A stretch of DNA of 64,000 nt. It comes from Ramlibacter tataouinensis (lineage in GTDB: Bacteria; Pseudomonadota; Gammaproteobacteria; Burkholderiales; Burkholderiaceae_C). Shown piece after piece: positions 21,846 through 30,226 of this stretch (the stretch's first letter is position 1; each line of letters opens with the position of its first letter). The notes under the pieces were generated by a model. That model had not been told where the DNA came from and did not search any database. It saw only the letters and a program-made list of their open reading frames with translations. The stretch spans positions 1,736,001-1,800,000 of the forward strand of contig NZ_CP116009.1 in the NCBI RefSeq assembly GCF_027941915.1, in the 5' to 3' direction. The position numbers and the translations under genes are program-made.

Positions 21846-23945
21846 TCAGCGCGCCGCGCTGCGGTCGGCCACCATCTTGGGCGTGATGAAGACCAGCATC
21901 TCCTGCTTGTTGGCACTGCGCTGGCGGTTCTTGAACAAGTTGCCCGCCACCGGGATGTCGCCCAGCACCGGCACCTTGGTCTCTGTGTCCAGCTCGGTCA
22001 GCTCGAAGATGCCGCCGATCACCACGGTGCCGCCGTTCTCCACCAGCACCTGGGTGCGGATGTGCTTGGTGTTGATGGCGATGCCGGCCGCCGTGGTCTC
22101 GCCGCGGCTGTCCTTGCTGATGTCCAGGTCCAGGATGATGTTGCCCTCGGGTGTGATCTGCGGCGTCACCTCCAGCTTCAGGGTGGCGCGGCGGAACGCG
22201 ACCGAGGTGGCACCGCTGGACGTGGCCTGCTGGTACGGGAACTCGGTGCCCTGCTCGATCAGCGCCTTGGTCTGGTCGGCCGTGACGATGCGCGGGCTGG
22301 ACACCAGCTTGCCCTTGCCGTCGGCCTCGAGCGCGGAGATCTCCAGGTTCAGCAGGCGGGTCAGGTTGGACTCGAACAGCGAGACCGCGAAACTGGCCGC
22401 CGGGAAGCCGCCCACGCCTGACGAAGGCAAACTGACAAAGTCGCCCGCGGTGGTGCCGATGTTGCTGCCCAGCTGCGGCTGCGTGCCCGGTGGTACGTTC
22501 GGGGCGATGTAGGTCGCGCCGAACATGGTGTTGCGGCCGCCGTTGAAGGTGAACGGACGGCCGCCCAGGCGGGCACCGAGCGACTTGCCGAAGGTGTCAG
22601 ACGCCTCGACGATGCGCGCCTCGATCAGCACCTGGCGCACCGCGATGTCCAGCTTGGTGATCAGGCTCTGCACCTGCTCCAGGCGCGACGGGATGTCGGT
22701 CACGAAGAGCTGGTTGGTGCGCGGCTCGGCGATCACGCTGCCGCGGGTGCTCAGGATGCGGGCGGCGCCGGTGCCCGAGCTGATCTGGGTGGCGATCTCG
22801 GCCGCCTTGGTGTAGTTCAGCTGGAACGACTGGGTGCGCAGCGGCTCCAGGTTCTGGATGGCGGCTTGCGACTCGAGCTCGAGCTTCTCCTTGGCCGCGA
22901 TCTCGTCCTTGGGCGCGATCCACAGCACGTTGCCGGTCTTGCGCATGCCCAGGCCCTTGGCCTGCAGGATGATGTCGAGGGCCTGGTCCCAGGGCACGTC
23001 CTTCAGCCGCAGCGTCACGGCGCCGGCGACCGAGTCGGAAGTGATGATGTTGAAGTTGGTGAAGTCCGCGATCACCTGCAGCAGTGCGCGCACCTCGATG
23101 TTCTGGAAGTTCAGCGACAGCTTCTCGCCCGTGTAGCCCGGCCCCTGGCTGAGCTTGGAGGTATCGACCTTCTGCTGGCGCACCTCGACCACGAACTGGG
23201 TGTCGCTCTGGTAGGCGCTGTGCTCCCACTGCCCCTTGGGTTCGATGATCACGCGCACGCGGTCGCCGGCCTGGTGGGTGGTGATGGTCTGCACCGGGGT
23301 GCCGAAGTCGGACACGTCCAGGCGGCGGCGCAGCCCCTCGGGCAGCGACGACTTCAAGAACTCGACCACCAGTTGCTGGCCTTGTTGCTTGATATCGACC
23401 CCCACCTGGTTGCTGGGCAGTTCGACCATCACGCGGCCGGCGGCGTCCGGGCCGCGGCGGAAGTCCAAATCCTTGATCGGCTGGGTGTCGGCGTTGCGGC
23501 TTTCCGCGAAGGCCGTCTGCGCGGCCGGCGGGCCGCTGGCGGCCACCGCGACCGGGTCGAGCGAGACCAGCAGCGACTTGCCTTGCACCTGCGCCTTGTA
23601 GCTGGTGGGCGCCTTCAGGTTCAGCACCAGGCGCGTGCGGTCACCGGCAGTGACCACGTTGATCGAGCGCAGGTTGCCCTGGTTGAGCTCGACCGACGAG
23701 CGCCCCATGGCATTGGTGGCGCCGGGCACGTCGAGCGCGATGCGCGCCGGCGACTGGATGGTGAACCCGTTGGGCACCCCGGCCAGCGGTTGCGCGAAAT
23801 CGATGCGCACGACTTCCACCCCACCCTGGACCGAGCTGGTCACGTTCTCGACCGCGTTCTGCGCGCGTGCGGACAGGCTGGCCAATGCCAGCAGGCATCC
23901 CGCGCCAGCAAGAAGCAGCCGCCACGCCATTGATTGTTGTTTCAT
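21846..23945 (-). CDS. pilQ: Type IV pilus secretin PilQ
   Basis: Outer-membrane secretin through which the type IV pilus emerges (699 residues). Signal peptide MKQQSMAWRLLLAGAGCLLA to about ARAQ. N-terminal AMIN domains are seen around IDFAQPLAGVPNGFTIQSPAR and DFRRGPDAAGRVMVELPSN. Next come the N0/N1 domains (LSLNFQNIEVRALLQVIADF) and the secretin core with the end motif VPVLGDIPVAGNLFK. The start overlaps the pilP stop (ATGA). It ends the pilMNOPQ operon. Confidence 0.97.
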   Translation of the reverse strand: MKQQSMAWRLLLAGAGCLLALASLSARAQNAVENVTSSVQGGVEVVRIDFAQPLAGVPNGFTIQSPARIALDVPGATNAMGRSSVELNQGNLRSINVVTAGDRTRLVLNLKAPTSYKAQVQGKSLLVSLDPVAVAASGPPAAQTAFAESRNADTQPIKDLDFRRGPDAAGRVMVELPSNQVGVDIKQQGQQLVVEFLKSSLPEGLRRRLDVSDFGTPVQTITTHQAGDRVRVIIEPKGQWEHSAYQSDTQFVVEVRQQKVDTSKLSQGPGYTGEKLSLNFQNIEVRALLQVIADFTNFNIITSDSVAGAVTLRLKDVPWDQALDIILQAKGLGMRKTGNVLWIAPKDEIAAKEKLELESQAAIQNLEPLRTQSFQLNYTKAAEIATQISSGTGAARILSTRGSVIAEPRTNQLFVTDIPSRLEQVQSLITKLDIAVRQVLIEARIVEASDTFGKSLGARLGGRPFTFNGGRNTMFGATYIAPNVPPGTQPQLGSNIGTTAGDFVSLPSSGVGGFPAASFAVSLFESNLTRLLNLEISALEADGKGKLVSSPRIVTADQTKALIEQGTEFPYQQATSSGATSVAFRRATLKLEVTPQITPEGNIILDLDISKDSRGETTAAGIAINTKHIRTQVLVENGGTVVIGGIFELTELDTETKVPVLGDIPVAGNLFKNRQRSANKQEMLVFITPKMVADRSAAR

Positions 23946-24484
23946 TTCGACCTCTCTTGCAGTTGCAGCGTCGCGGTGCGCTCGATCCATTCGCCCGCGG
24001 CGTCCTGCACGATCTCGCGCAGCACGACCTCGCTTTCGCCGACCTTGACGATCTTTCCGTAGTTCTGGCCCAGGTACATGCCCGGGCGCACTTGGTACAG
24101 CAGGTTGTCGACCTTCAGCAGCGCCACCGGCTGGCCCTGCTTGAACAGGCTGCCGACCATGGACATGGTGTCCAGCGGGAAGCCTTCCAGCGCTTCCTTG
24201 CGGCGCGCCAGCTCGGGCGCCAGCAGCGCCGTGCTGGCGGTGGTCTGGGCCGACTCGCGCTTGAGCGCCTGGGTCAGTTTCTGGTTGCTGAACGGGTCGA
24301 AGGCATTGGCCTGGGTATAGGCCTGCGGGCTGAACTTCTTGGGCTCCGGGATCGGCTGCACCTTGGGGCGCGTCTGCGCGCGCTGCGAGGCCATCCACTG
24401 CTGGATCTCACCCTGGTCGGCCGAGCCGCAGGCGGCCAGCAGCAACGCGGCGGCCAGCGACATGACACTGCGCGGCGCGTTCAT
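23942..24484 (-). CDS. pilP: Type IV pilus lipoprotein PilP
   Basis: Inner-membrane lipoprotein linking the PilMNO alignment complex to the PilQ secretin (180 residues). The lipobox LAAC places the lipidated Cys at residue 19, followed by GSADQGEIQQWM. The C-terminal beta domain contains LLKVDNLLYQVRPGMYLGQNYGKI, typical of the family. Both ends overlap neighbours as ATGA. Confidence 0.95.
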   Translation of the reverse strand: MNAPRSVMSLAAALLLAACGSADQGEIQQWMASQRAQTRPKVQPIPEPKKFSPQAYTQANAFDPFSNQKLTQALKRESAQTTASTALLAPELARRKEALEGFPLDTMSMVGSLFKQGQPVALLKVDNLLYQVRPGMYLGQNYGKIVKVGESEVVLREIVQDAAGEWIERTATLQLQERSK

Positions 24485-25152
24485 TTCTTGCCTCCCTTGG
24501 GTGCCGCCTTGCGCTGCTTGTCGATCTCGTCGGCGTCGAGGTAGCGGAAGGTCTTGGCCGTGGCCTCCATCACCAGCGTGCCTTCGCGCCCCGGTGTCAC
24601 GCCGATGTTGTTCAGGGTCACGATGCGCGACAGATGGGCGATGTCGGCGGCGAACGCACCCACGTCGTGGTAGCGACCGGTCACCCGCAGGGCGATCGGC
24701 AACTCGGCGTAGTACTCCTTGACGTTCACCTGGCCGGGGCGAAACAGCTCGAAACTCAGGCTGCGGCCCAGGCCGGCCTGGTTGATGTCGGACAGCAGCG
24801 CGTCCATCTCGGCCTTGCTTGGAAGCTGCTTTTCAAGCTGCGTCACGTACTGCTGCACCTGCTCGCGCTGCTGCTTGAGCGCCTGCAGGTTGATCGCCTG
24901 CGCCAGCTTCTTGCTGTAGTCGGCCTTGAGCGTGGTCTCGCGGGCCAGTTCGGCTTGCAGCTCTTCATCGACGCTGGACAGCCACGCGAACCACAGCGCC
25001 GCGACGATCAGCGCCATCAGCGCCAGGCAGGCCAGCAGGCGCGGCAGCGCCGGCCAGGTGGCGGGATCGTTCGGGTTGAGTCCGCGGAACTGGGCGGTGA
25101 CCTTCTGCTGCAAGGCAGCCAGGTCGAGCTTGGGGACGGCGACGGTAGCCAT
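24481..25152 (-). CDS. pilO: Type IV pilus assembly protein PilO
   Basis: Bitopic inner-membrane protein that dimerises with PilN in the pilus alignment complex (223 residues). A transmembrane helix (LLACLALMALIVAALWFAWL) follows a cytosolic N-terminus of about 45 residues. A coiled coil comes next (LKQQREQVQQYVTQLEKQL). The periplasmic ferredoxin-like domain contains YYAELPIALRVTGRYHDVGAF. It starts 5 bp after pilN and overlaps pilP by ATGA. Confidence 0.95.
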   Translation of the reverse strand: MATVAVPKLDLAALQQKVTAQFRGLNPNDPATWPALPRLLACLALMALIVAALWFAWLSSVDEELQAELARETTLKADYSKKLAQAINLQALKQQREQVQQYVTQLEKQLPSKAEMDALLSDINQAGLGRSLSFELFRPGQVNVKEYYAELPIALRVTGRYHDVGAFAADIAHLSRIVTLNNIGVTPGREGTLVMEATAKTFRYLDADEIDKQRKAAPKGGKK

Positions 25153-25157
25153 GCGGG

Positions 25158-25778
25158 TCAGGACTTGGTGGCGGGCGCCGACGCGGCGGAGGCGGCAGCC
25201 GCCGCTTTCTGCACTTCGCTCGAACGCAGCAGGCGCACGCGCATGTTGAAGTTGGCGACGCGACGCTGATCCCGGGGGCCCAGTGCGACGTTGCCGGCGA
25301 CGATCTCGACCAGCTCCGGCTTGGTCAGGTAGGGGCTGTTGTTGCCAAGGTTGCGCAGCAACTCGGACACGCGTTCATTGGACTGCGCCACGCCGGAGAT
25401 CGCGACCACCTGGTCGGCCTGCTTGACGCTGCTGATGAACACGCCGTCGGGCAGCTGGCCCACCAGCTCATTGAGCAGGTGCACCGGCATGTTGCGGTCG
25501 GCCTGCAGATCCTCCACCGCCTGCTGCCGGGCGCGCAAGGCGGCGATTTCCTGCTGCAGGGTGGAAATTTCCTTGATCTCGCCCTCGAGCCGCTTGATCT
25601 CGTTCTGCAGGACCATGTTCTTGGCCTGCTGGTCGGAGATCTGCGCCTGGTACCAGACGAAGACCGCCCCGGCGATCAGGCCGCCGAACAGGCCGGCCAC
25701 CACCAGCGAGGCGAAGAAGGCCTCGCGCTTGCGCTTGCGCGCCGCCTCGCGGTGCGGCAACAGGTTGATCAGGATCAC
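25158..25778 (-). CDS. pilN: Type IV pilus assembly protein PilN
   Basis: Bitopic inner-membrane partner of PilO and PilM (206 residues). The N-terminal cytosolic motif ILINLLPHREAARKRKR is the conserved PilM-binding peptide. It is followed by one membrane helix and the coiled coil LQNEIKRLEGEIKEISTLQQ. The start is GTG, overlapping the pilM stop (GTGA). Confidence 0.96.
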   Translation of the reverse strand: MILINLLPHREAARKRKREAFFASLVVAGLFGGLIAGAVFVWYQAQISDQQAKNMVLQNEIKRLEGEIKEISTLQQEIAALRARQQAVEDLQADRNMPVHLLNELVGQLPDGVFISSVKQADQVVAISGVAQSNERVSELLRNLGNNSPYLTKPELVEIVAGNVALGPRDQRRVANFNMRVRLLRSSEVQKAAAAASAASAPATKS

Positions 25779-26854
25779 TGCAGGAACCTCCGCATGGCCA
25801 GGCCGCAGGAGGTCAGGTACGACGGCGCCTCGCGTCGCATCTTCTTCTCGCGCACGCCCTCGCCGATGTGCATGCCTTCGAACGGGTTGGCCAGCGCGCA
25901 GGCGAAGGAGGTCTGCGCGGTGACGGCTTCGTTGAGACCGGGCAGCGCCGCCGAGCCGCCGGCCAGCATGATCTGGTCGATCTTGTTGTGCGGCGTGCTG
26001 GTGAAGAAGAATTGGAGCGCCCGCGCCACCTCCTGCGCCATGCTGTCCACGAACGGCCGCAGCACCGCGGTCTCGTAGTCGTCGGGCAGGTCGCCGCTGC
26101 GCTTCTTGGCCTCCGCCTCCTCGGGCGAGAAGCCGTACTGGCGCACGATCAGCTGGGTGAGCTGGGCGCCGCCGAATGCCTGGTCGCGGTCATACAGGAC
26201 CTCGTCGTTGCGGATCACCTGCATGCTGGTGGTGAAGGCCCCCACTTCGAACAGGGCCACCAGCGTGTCCAGCCCGCCGTTGGGCAGGCCCTGGATCAGG
26301 CGACCGGCGGCCAGGCGGGACGAATAGGACTCGACGTCGATGATCACCGGCTTGAGGCCGGCCGCCTCGGCCAGGCCCTGGCGGTCCTGCACCTTTTCCT
26401 TGCGCGAGGCGGCGATCAGCACCTCGATGTCGCCGGCCGAGGTTGGGCTGGGCCCCACCACGCAGAAGTCCAGGCTCACTTCGTCCAGCGAGAAGGGGAT
26501 GTACTGGTTGGCTTCCGTCTCGACCTGGACTTCCAGTTCCTGCTCGCTCATGCCGCCCGGCAGAATGATCTTCTTGGTGATCACGGCCGAGGGTGGCAGG
26601 GCCATGGCCACGTTGCGGGTCCGGGTTCCGCTCTTCTTGACCAGCCGGCGCATCGCGTCGGCGACCTCGTCGAATTTCTCGACATTGCCGTCGCTGATCC
26701 AGCCGCGCTCGAGCGGCTCCATGGCGCAGCGCTCCAGCACCAGCGTGCCCGACTTGTCGCGACCGAGCTCGACCAGCTTGACGCTCGATGAGCTGATGTC
26801 CAGGCCCAGCAGCGGCGCCGGGCCCCGGCTGAACAAAGATCCCAGAGCGCTCAA
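25775..26854 (-). CDS. pilM: Type IV pilus assembly ATPase-fold protein PilM
   Basis: Cytosolic actin-like (FtsA-fold) protein that binds the PilN N-terminus (359 residues). The nucleotide-binding segment is LLGLDISSSSVKLVELGR, and QIMLAGGSAALPGLNEAV marks the second phosphate loop. The start is taken as TTG at 26854 because AGGAG (26865-26861) lies 6 nt upstream and the 359-residue length fits the family. A longer TTG start at 26881 lacks a ribosome site. First gene of pilMNOPQ. Confidence 0.94.
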   Translation of the reverse strand: MSALGSLFSRGPAPLLGLDISSSSVKLVELGRDKSGTLVLERCAMEPLERGWISDGNVEKFDEVADAMRRLVKKSGTRTRNVAMALPPSAVITKKIILPGGMSEQELEVQVETEANQYIPFSLDEVSLDFCVVGPSPTSAGDIEVLIAASRKEKVQDRQGLAEAAGLKPVIIDVESYSSRLAAGRLIQGLPNGGLDTLVALFEVGAFTTSMQVIRNDEVLYDRDQAFGGAQLTQLIVRQYGFSPEEAEAKKRSGDLPDDYETAVLRPFVDSMAQEVARALQFFFTSTPHNKIDQIMLAGGSAALPGLNEAVTAQTSFACALANPFEGMHIGEGVREKKMRREAPSYLTSCGLAMRRFLQ

Positions 26855-26909
26855 CTCAGTCTCCTGACACACCTTATTCAAGGCGTAAAAAACTTAAGAT
26901 TCCACTTCA

Positions 26910-26938
26910 ATGCTAGCAGTAACATCCTTGTCGCCCAA
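26910..26938 (-). promoter_or_regulatory. Candidate pilM operon promoter
   Basis: TTGGGC (26938-26933), a 17-bp spacer and TAGCAT (26915-26910) on the minus strand, about 55 bp before the pilM start. Both boxes are imperfect. A hairpin CTCAGC-CCACA-GCTGAG lies just upstream at 26951-26967. The rest of the 269-bp divergent region shows only the mrcA -10 box. Confidence 0.4.
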
Positions 26939-27090
26939 AGGATTTTTCCCCTCAGCCCACAGCTGAGCGTTGTCAAAAACCGACGCGGACGAGACCTCAT
27001 CCCCAACCGGACAGCAACCCGGCTCCGCGCCTTGGGCGGGTTCGCCGGGCGCCCCGGTCCAGCCCGGCAAGACGCTCCGTAGCGCCTTCC

Positions 27091-27096
27091 TATACT
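27091..27096 (+). promoter_or_regulatory. Candidate -10 box for mrcA
   Basis: TATACT, 27 bp before the mrcA ATG, with no clear -35. It gives a leader of roughly 20 nt. Confidence 0.5.
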
Positions 27097-27123
27097 CCGC
27101 GGACCCACGCCAGCCGACCCTCT

Positions 27124-29604
27124 ATGCCCAAAGAGCCCACTGAACGACGCCCCGCGTCCCGATCCCGCGCCGCTACCCCGTCGTCCTGGAATCGCCGATT
27201 CCTGCAACTCGGGCTCTGGGTGCTGGGCCTGGGGGCGGCCGGCGTGCTGTCGCTGGTGATCGCCGTGGCGGTGGCGCTGGCCGTGGCCTACCCCAACCTG
27301 CCCGACATCTCCGAGCTGTCCGACTACCGGCCGAAGCTGCCGCTGCGGGTGTATTCGTCCGACGGCGTGCTGCTGGGCGAGTTCGGCGAGGAGCGGCGCA
27401 ACCTGACGCCGATCGCCGAGATCCCGGCGGTGATGAAGAACGCGGTGCTGGCGATCGAGGACGCCCGCTTCTATTCGCACGGCGGGGTCGATTACCGCGG
27501 CCTGCTGCGCGCCGCGCTGGCCAACCTCGGCCGGGCCAAGAGCCAGGGCGCCTCCACCATCACCATGCAGGTGGCGCGCAACGTCTACCTCTCGTCCGAG
27601 AAGACCTTCACACGCAAGCTCTACGAAGTGCTGCTGACCTTCAAGCTGGAGCACCTGCTGAGCAAGGACCAGATCCTGGAGATCTACATGAACCAGATCT
27701 ACCTGGGCAACCGCGCCTACGGGTTCGCGGCCGCCTCGGAGATCTACTACGGCAAGCCGATGAAGGAGCTGACCGTGGCCGAGGCCGCGATGCTCGCCGG
27801 CCTGCCGCAGGCACCCTCGGCCAACAACCCGATCAGCAACCCCAAGCGGGCCCGCGCGCGCCAGCTCTACATCATCGAGCGGATGGAAGAGAACGGCTTC
27901 ATCACCGCCGCCCAGGCCGAAGCGGCCCAGCGGCAGGAGCTGAAGCTGCGCACCGGCGGCGCCGAGGCGGCCACCTATGCCGCCTGGGTGGCGGAGACGG
28001 CGCGCCAACTGGTGTTCGCGCAGTACGGCGCCGAGACCTACACCCGCGGCCTGAACGTGTTCACCACGATCAAGTCCGCGCAACAGGAGACTGCCTATCG
28101 CGCGCTGCGCAAGGGCATCATGGATTACGAGCGGCGCCAGTACTACCGCGGCCCCGAGCAGTTCATCGACCTGCCGCGCGACCCCAAGGAGCTGGAGGAA
28201 GCCATTGACGACGTGCTGGCCGACCACCCCGACAACGGCGACGTGATGGCCGCGGTGGTGCTGGAAGCCGGGCCGAAGAAGGTGGTGGCGGTGCGCGCCG
28301 TCGGCGACCCGTTCGAGATCACCGGCGACGGGCTGCGGCCCGCGCAGTCGGGCCTGTCGGACAAGGCAGCGCCCAAGATCAGGATCCGTCCGGGCGCGGT
28401 GATCCGGGTCGCCCGGACGCCGAAGAACAGCTGGGAGATCACCCAGCTGCCCGAGGTCGAAGGCGCGTTCGTCGCCCTCAACCCCAAGGATGGCGCCATC
28501 CAGGCGATGGTCGGCGGCTTCGACTTCAACAAGAACAAGTTCAACCACGCCACCCAGGCCTGGCGCCAGCCCGGCTCGGGCTTCAAGCCCTTCATCTACT
28601 CGGCGGCGCTGGAGAAGGGCTTCACGCCCAGCACCATCGTCAACGACGCGCCGTTGTTCTTCGACGCCGGCGTCACCGGCGGCCAGCCGTGGGAGCCGAA
28701 GAACTACGACGGCAAGTTCGAGGGCCCGATGCCGCTGCACGCGGCGCTGGCCCGGTCCAAGAACATGGTGTCGATCCGCATCCTGCAGGCGGTGGGAACG
28801 CAAAACGCGCAGGACTGGATCACCCGCTTCGGCTTCGACGCCGACAAGCACCCGGCCTACCTGACCATGGCGCTGGGCGCCGGCTCGGTCACGCCGATGC
28901 AGATGGCGGTGGGCTACTCGGTGTTCGCCAACGGCGGCTACCGCGTCAACCCCTGGCTGATCAGCAAGGTCACCGACCACCGCGGCAAGGTGCTGGTGGA
29001 GACGCAGCCGCCGCTGCCCACGGAGGCCATGCGCGCCATCGATGCGCGCAACGCCTTCATCATGGACCGGCTGCTGCAGGAAATCGCCAGCTCCGGCACC
29101 GCGGCGCGCGCCAAGCGCGAACTCAAGCGCTCCGACCTGTACGGCAAGACCGGCACCACCAACGACTCGATCGACACCTGGTTCGCCGGCTTCCATCCGT
29201 CGGTGGTGGCGGTGGTTTGGATGGGCTACGACAACCCGCGCCCGCTGGGCGACCGCGAGACCGGCGGCAGCCTCAGCCTGCCGGTGTGGATCCACTTCAT
29301 GGAGACGGCACTCAGGGGCGTGCCCGAGGCCGTGCCGACGGCGCCGGCCGGCGTGGTGAACGTGGGCGGCGAGTGGTACTACGAAGAGTACGCGCGCGGT
29401 GCCGGCGTCGCCAGCCTGGGGTTGCCGGGCGGCGTGCCGGGCGAGCCCGCCCCGATCGGCGGCGATGCGCCCGTGCGCGGCAGCTCGGGGCAAGGCACGC
29501 CCTGGGTGCCGGGCGACAAGAGCCTGCTCAACGCCGACGGCCTGCCGCCGCAGCGCGGCGCGGCCGAGGAGCGGCGCAGCATCCTCGACCTGTTCCGCAA
29601 CTAG
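27124..29604 (+). CDS. mrcA: Penicillin-binding protein 1A
   Basis: Bifunctional peptidoglycan glycosyltransferase and transpeptidase anchored in the inner membrane (826 residues). The membrane helix is at about 30-55. The GT51 domain carries catalytic E112 in AIEDARFYSHGG and the QGASTITMQVARN motif. The transpeptidase has S485 in SGFK, SKN at 545-547 and KTG at 675-677. A domain inserted between the two catalytic units (about 300-450) is typical of PBP1A. The C-terminus is Gly/Pro-rich. Divergent from pilM and convergent with cyaY (10-bp gap). Confidence 0.97.
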   Translation: MPKEPTERRPASRSRAATPSSWNRRFLQLGLWVLGLGAAGVLSLVIAVAVALAVAYPNLPDISELSDYRPKLPLRVYSSDGVLLGEFGEERRNLTPIAEIPAVMKNAVLAIEDARFYSHGGVDYRGLLRAALANLGRAKSQGASTITMQVARNVYLSSEKTFTRKLYEVLLTFKLEHLLSKDQILEIYMNQIYLGNRAYGFAAASEIYYGKPMKELTVAEAAMLAGLPQAPSANNPISNPKRARARQLYIIERMEENGFITAAQAEAAQRQELKLRTGGAEAATYAAWVAETARQLVFAQYGAETYTRGLNVFTTIKSAQQETAYRALRKGIMDYERRQYYRGPEQFIDLPRDPKELEEAIDDVLADHPDNGDVMAAVVLEAGPKKVVAVRAVGDPFEITGDGLRPAQSGLSDKAAPKIRIRPGAVIRVARTPKNSWEITQLPEVEGAFVALNPKDGAIQAMVGGFDFNKNKFNHATQAWRQPGSGFKPFIYSAALEKGFTPSTIVNDAPLFFDAGVTGGQPWEPKNYDGKFEGPMPLHAALARSKNMVSIRILQAVGTQNAQDWITRFGFDADKHPAYLTMALGAGSVTPMQMAVGYSVFANGGYRVNPWLISKVTDHRGKVLVETQPPLPTEAMRAIDARNAFIMDRLLQEIASSGTAARAKRELKRSDLYGKTGTTNDSIDTWFAGFHPSVVAVVWMGYDNPRPLGDRETGGSLSLPVWIHFMETALRGVPEAVPTAPAGVVNVGGEWYYEEYARGAGVASLGLPGGVPGEPAPIGGDAPVRGSSGQGTPWVPGDKSLLNADGLPPQRGAAEERRSILDLFRN

Positions 29605-29614
29605 CCGGCAGGCG

Positions 29615-29944
29615 TCAGGCGCCGAAGCGCAGCGGCAGGCCGGCCTGCTCGCTGGCCTGCCGCGCCAGCTCCTGGAAGAACTCGCCCTGCCCCTTGGTGT
29701 CGATCCAGCGAACGCCGTCGAAGCGGTAGTGGTAGCCGCCCGAGCGCGCCGCCAGCCAGACCTCGTGCAGGGGCTTTTGGAGGTTGACGACGATCTGGCT
29801 GCCGCTGCGGAAGGTGAGCGTCACCATGCCGCCGACCCGCTGGCTGTCGATGTCCGCATCGGTCTCGTCGTTGATGCGATCGCAGTCGCTCTCCACCTGC
29901 CGCAGCAGCGCCTCGGCCTGGTTCATGTACTCGGGGTCGGTCAT
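29615..29944 (-). CDS. cyaY: Frataxin-like iron donor CyaY
   Basis: Bacterial frataxin (109 residues), an iron-binding regulator of Fe-S cluster assembly through IscS. The acidic first helix ([16 protein letters not shown]) supplies iron ligands, and the beta-sheet segment [30 protein letters not shown] is the family core. Its ATG is only 12 bp from the ATG of divergent lptM, so its promoter must lie within the lptM coding start. Confidence 0.95.
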   Translation of the reverse strand: MTDPEYMNQAEALLRQVESDCDRINDETDADIDSQRVGGMVTLTFRSGSQIVVNLQKPLHEVWLAARSGGYHYRFDGVRWIDTKGQGEFFQELARQASEQAGLPLRFGA

Positions 29945-29980
29945 TAGAATTTGGCAATGTCGAATCTGCAGCGAATTCTA
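29945..29980. promoter_or_regulatory. Facing -10 boxes for lptM and cyaY
   Basis: TAGAAT at 29945-29950 on the plus strand, ending 6 bp before the lptM ATG, would give a leaderless or nearly leaderless lptM mRNA. A second TAGAAT on the minus strand (29980-29975) lies inside the lptM coding start and would serve cyaY with a leader of about 24 nt. Neither has a good -35. Confidence 0.45.
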
Positions 29981-30226
29981 TGCAGCGCGTCGCGCGCGCA
30001 ATGGCTGTGCGTGGCCGGCGCCGCGCTGGTGCTGGCGGGCTGCGGCCAGCGCGGGCCGCTCTACCTGCCCACCGAGCCCGCGGCCGCCAACCGCGCCACG
30101 CTACCCCAGGTGCTGACCCCGGGCGGGCCGCCCACGGCGCCGGCCCCGGCACCCACCCCGGGCGCCTCGCAAGCACGGCCGGGCGGCTACGGAACCGGCA
30201 CCGCAGCGCCGGTGCGCCAGCCATGA
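29957..30226 (+). CDS. lptM: LPS translocon maturation chaperone-type lipoprotein LptM (YifL-like)
   Basis: Small lipoprotein (89 residues) with signal [13 protein letters not shown] and the conserved post-Cys motif GQRGPLYLP that defines the LptM/YifL family. In E. coli LptM assists LptD maturation at the outer membrane. The C-terminal half is a Pro/Ala/Gly linker. The start is the ATG at 29957; no Shine-Dalgarno is visible. It is coupled to lysA by ATGA. Confidence 0.9.
   Translation: MSNLQRILCSASRAQWLCVAGAALVLAGCGQRGPLYLPTEPAAANRATLPQVLTPGGPPTAPAPAPTPGASQARPGGYGTGTAAPVRQP

Noticed and set aside
26855-26881. Longer PilM starting at TTG 26881
   Set aside because: No ribosome site there, whereas AGGAG is ideally placed before TTG 26854 and gives the usual PilM length.
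26941-26976. TTGACA (26976-26971, minus) as the -35 of the pilM promoter
   Set aside because: A perfect -35 hexamer, but no -10-like sequence lies 16-18 bp downstream (the position reads GAGGGG).
26878-29493. Long minus-strand open frame (871 codons) opposite mrcA
   Set aside because: It is antisense to an intact PBP1A with all catalytic motifs. Its translation is Gly/Arg/His-rich with no family pattern, the usual shadow in high-GC DNA.
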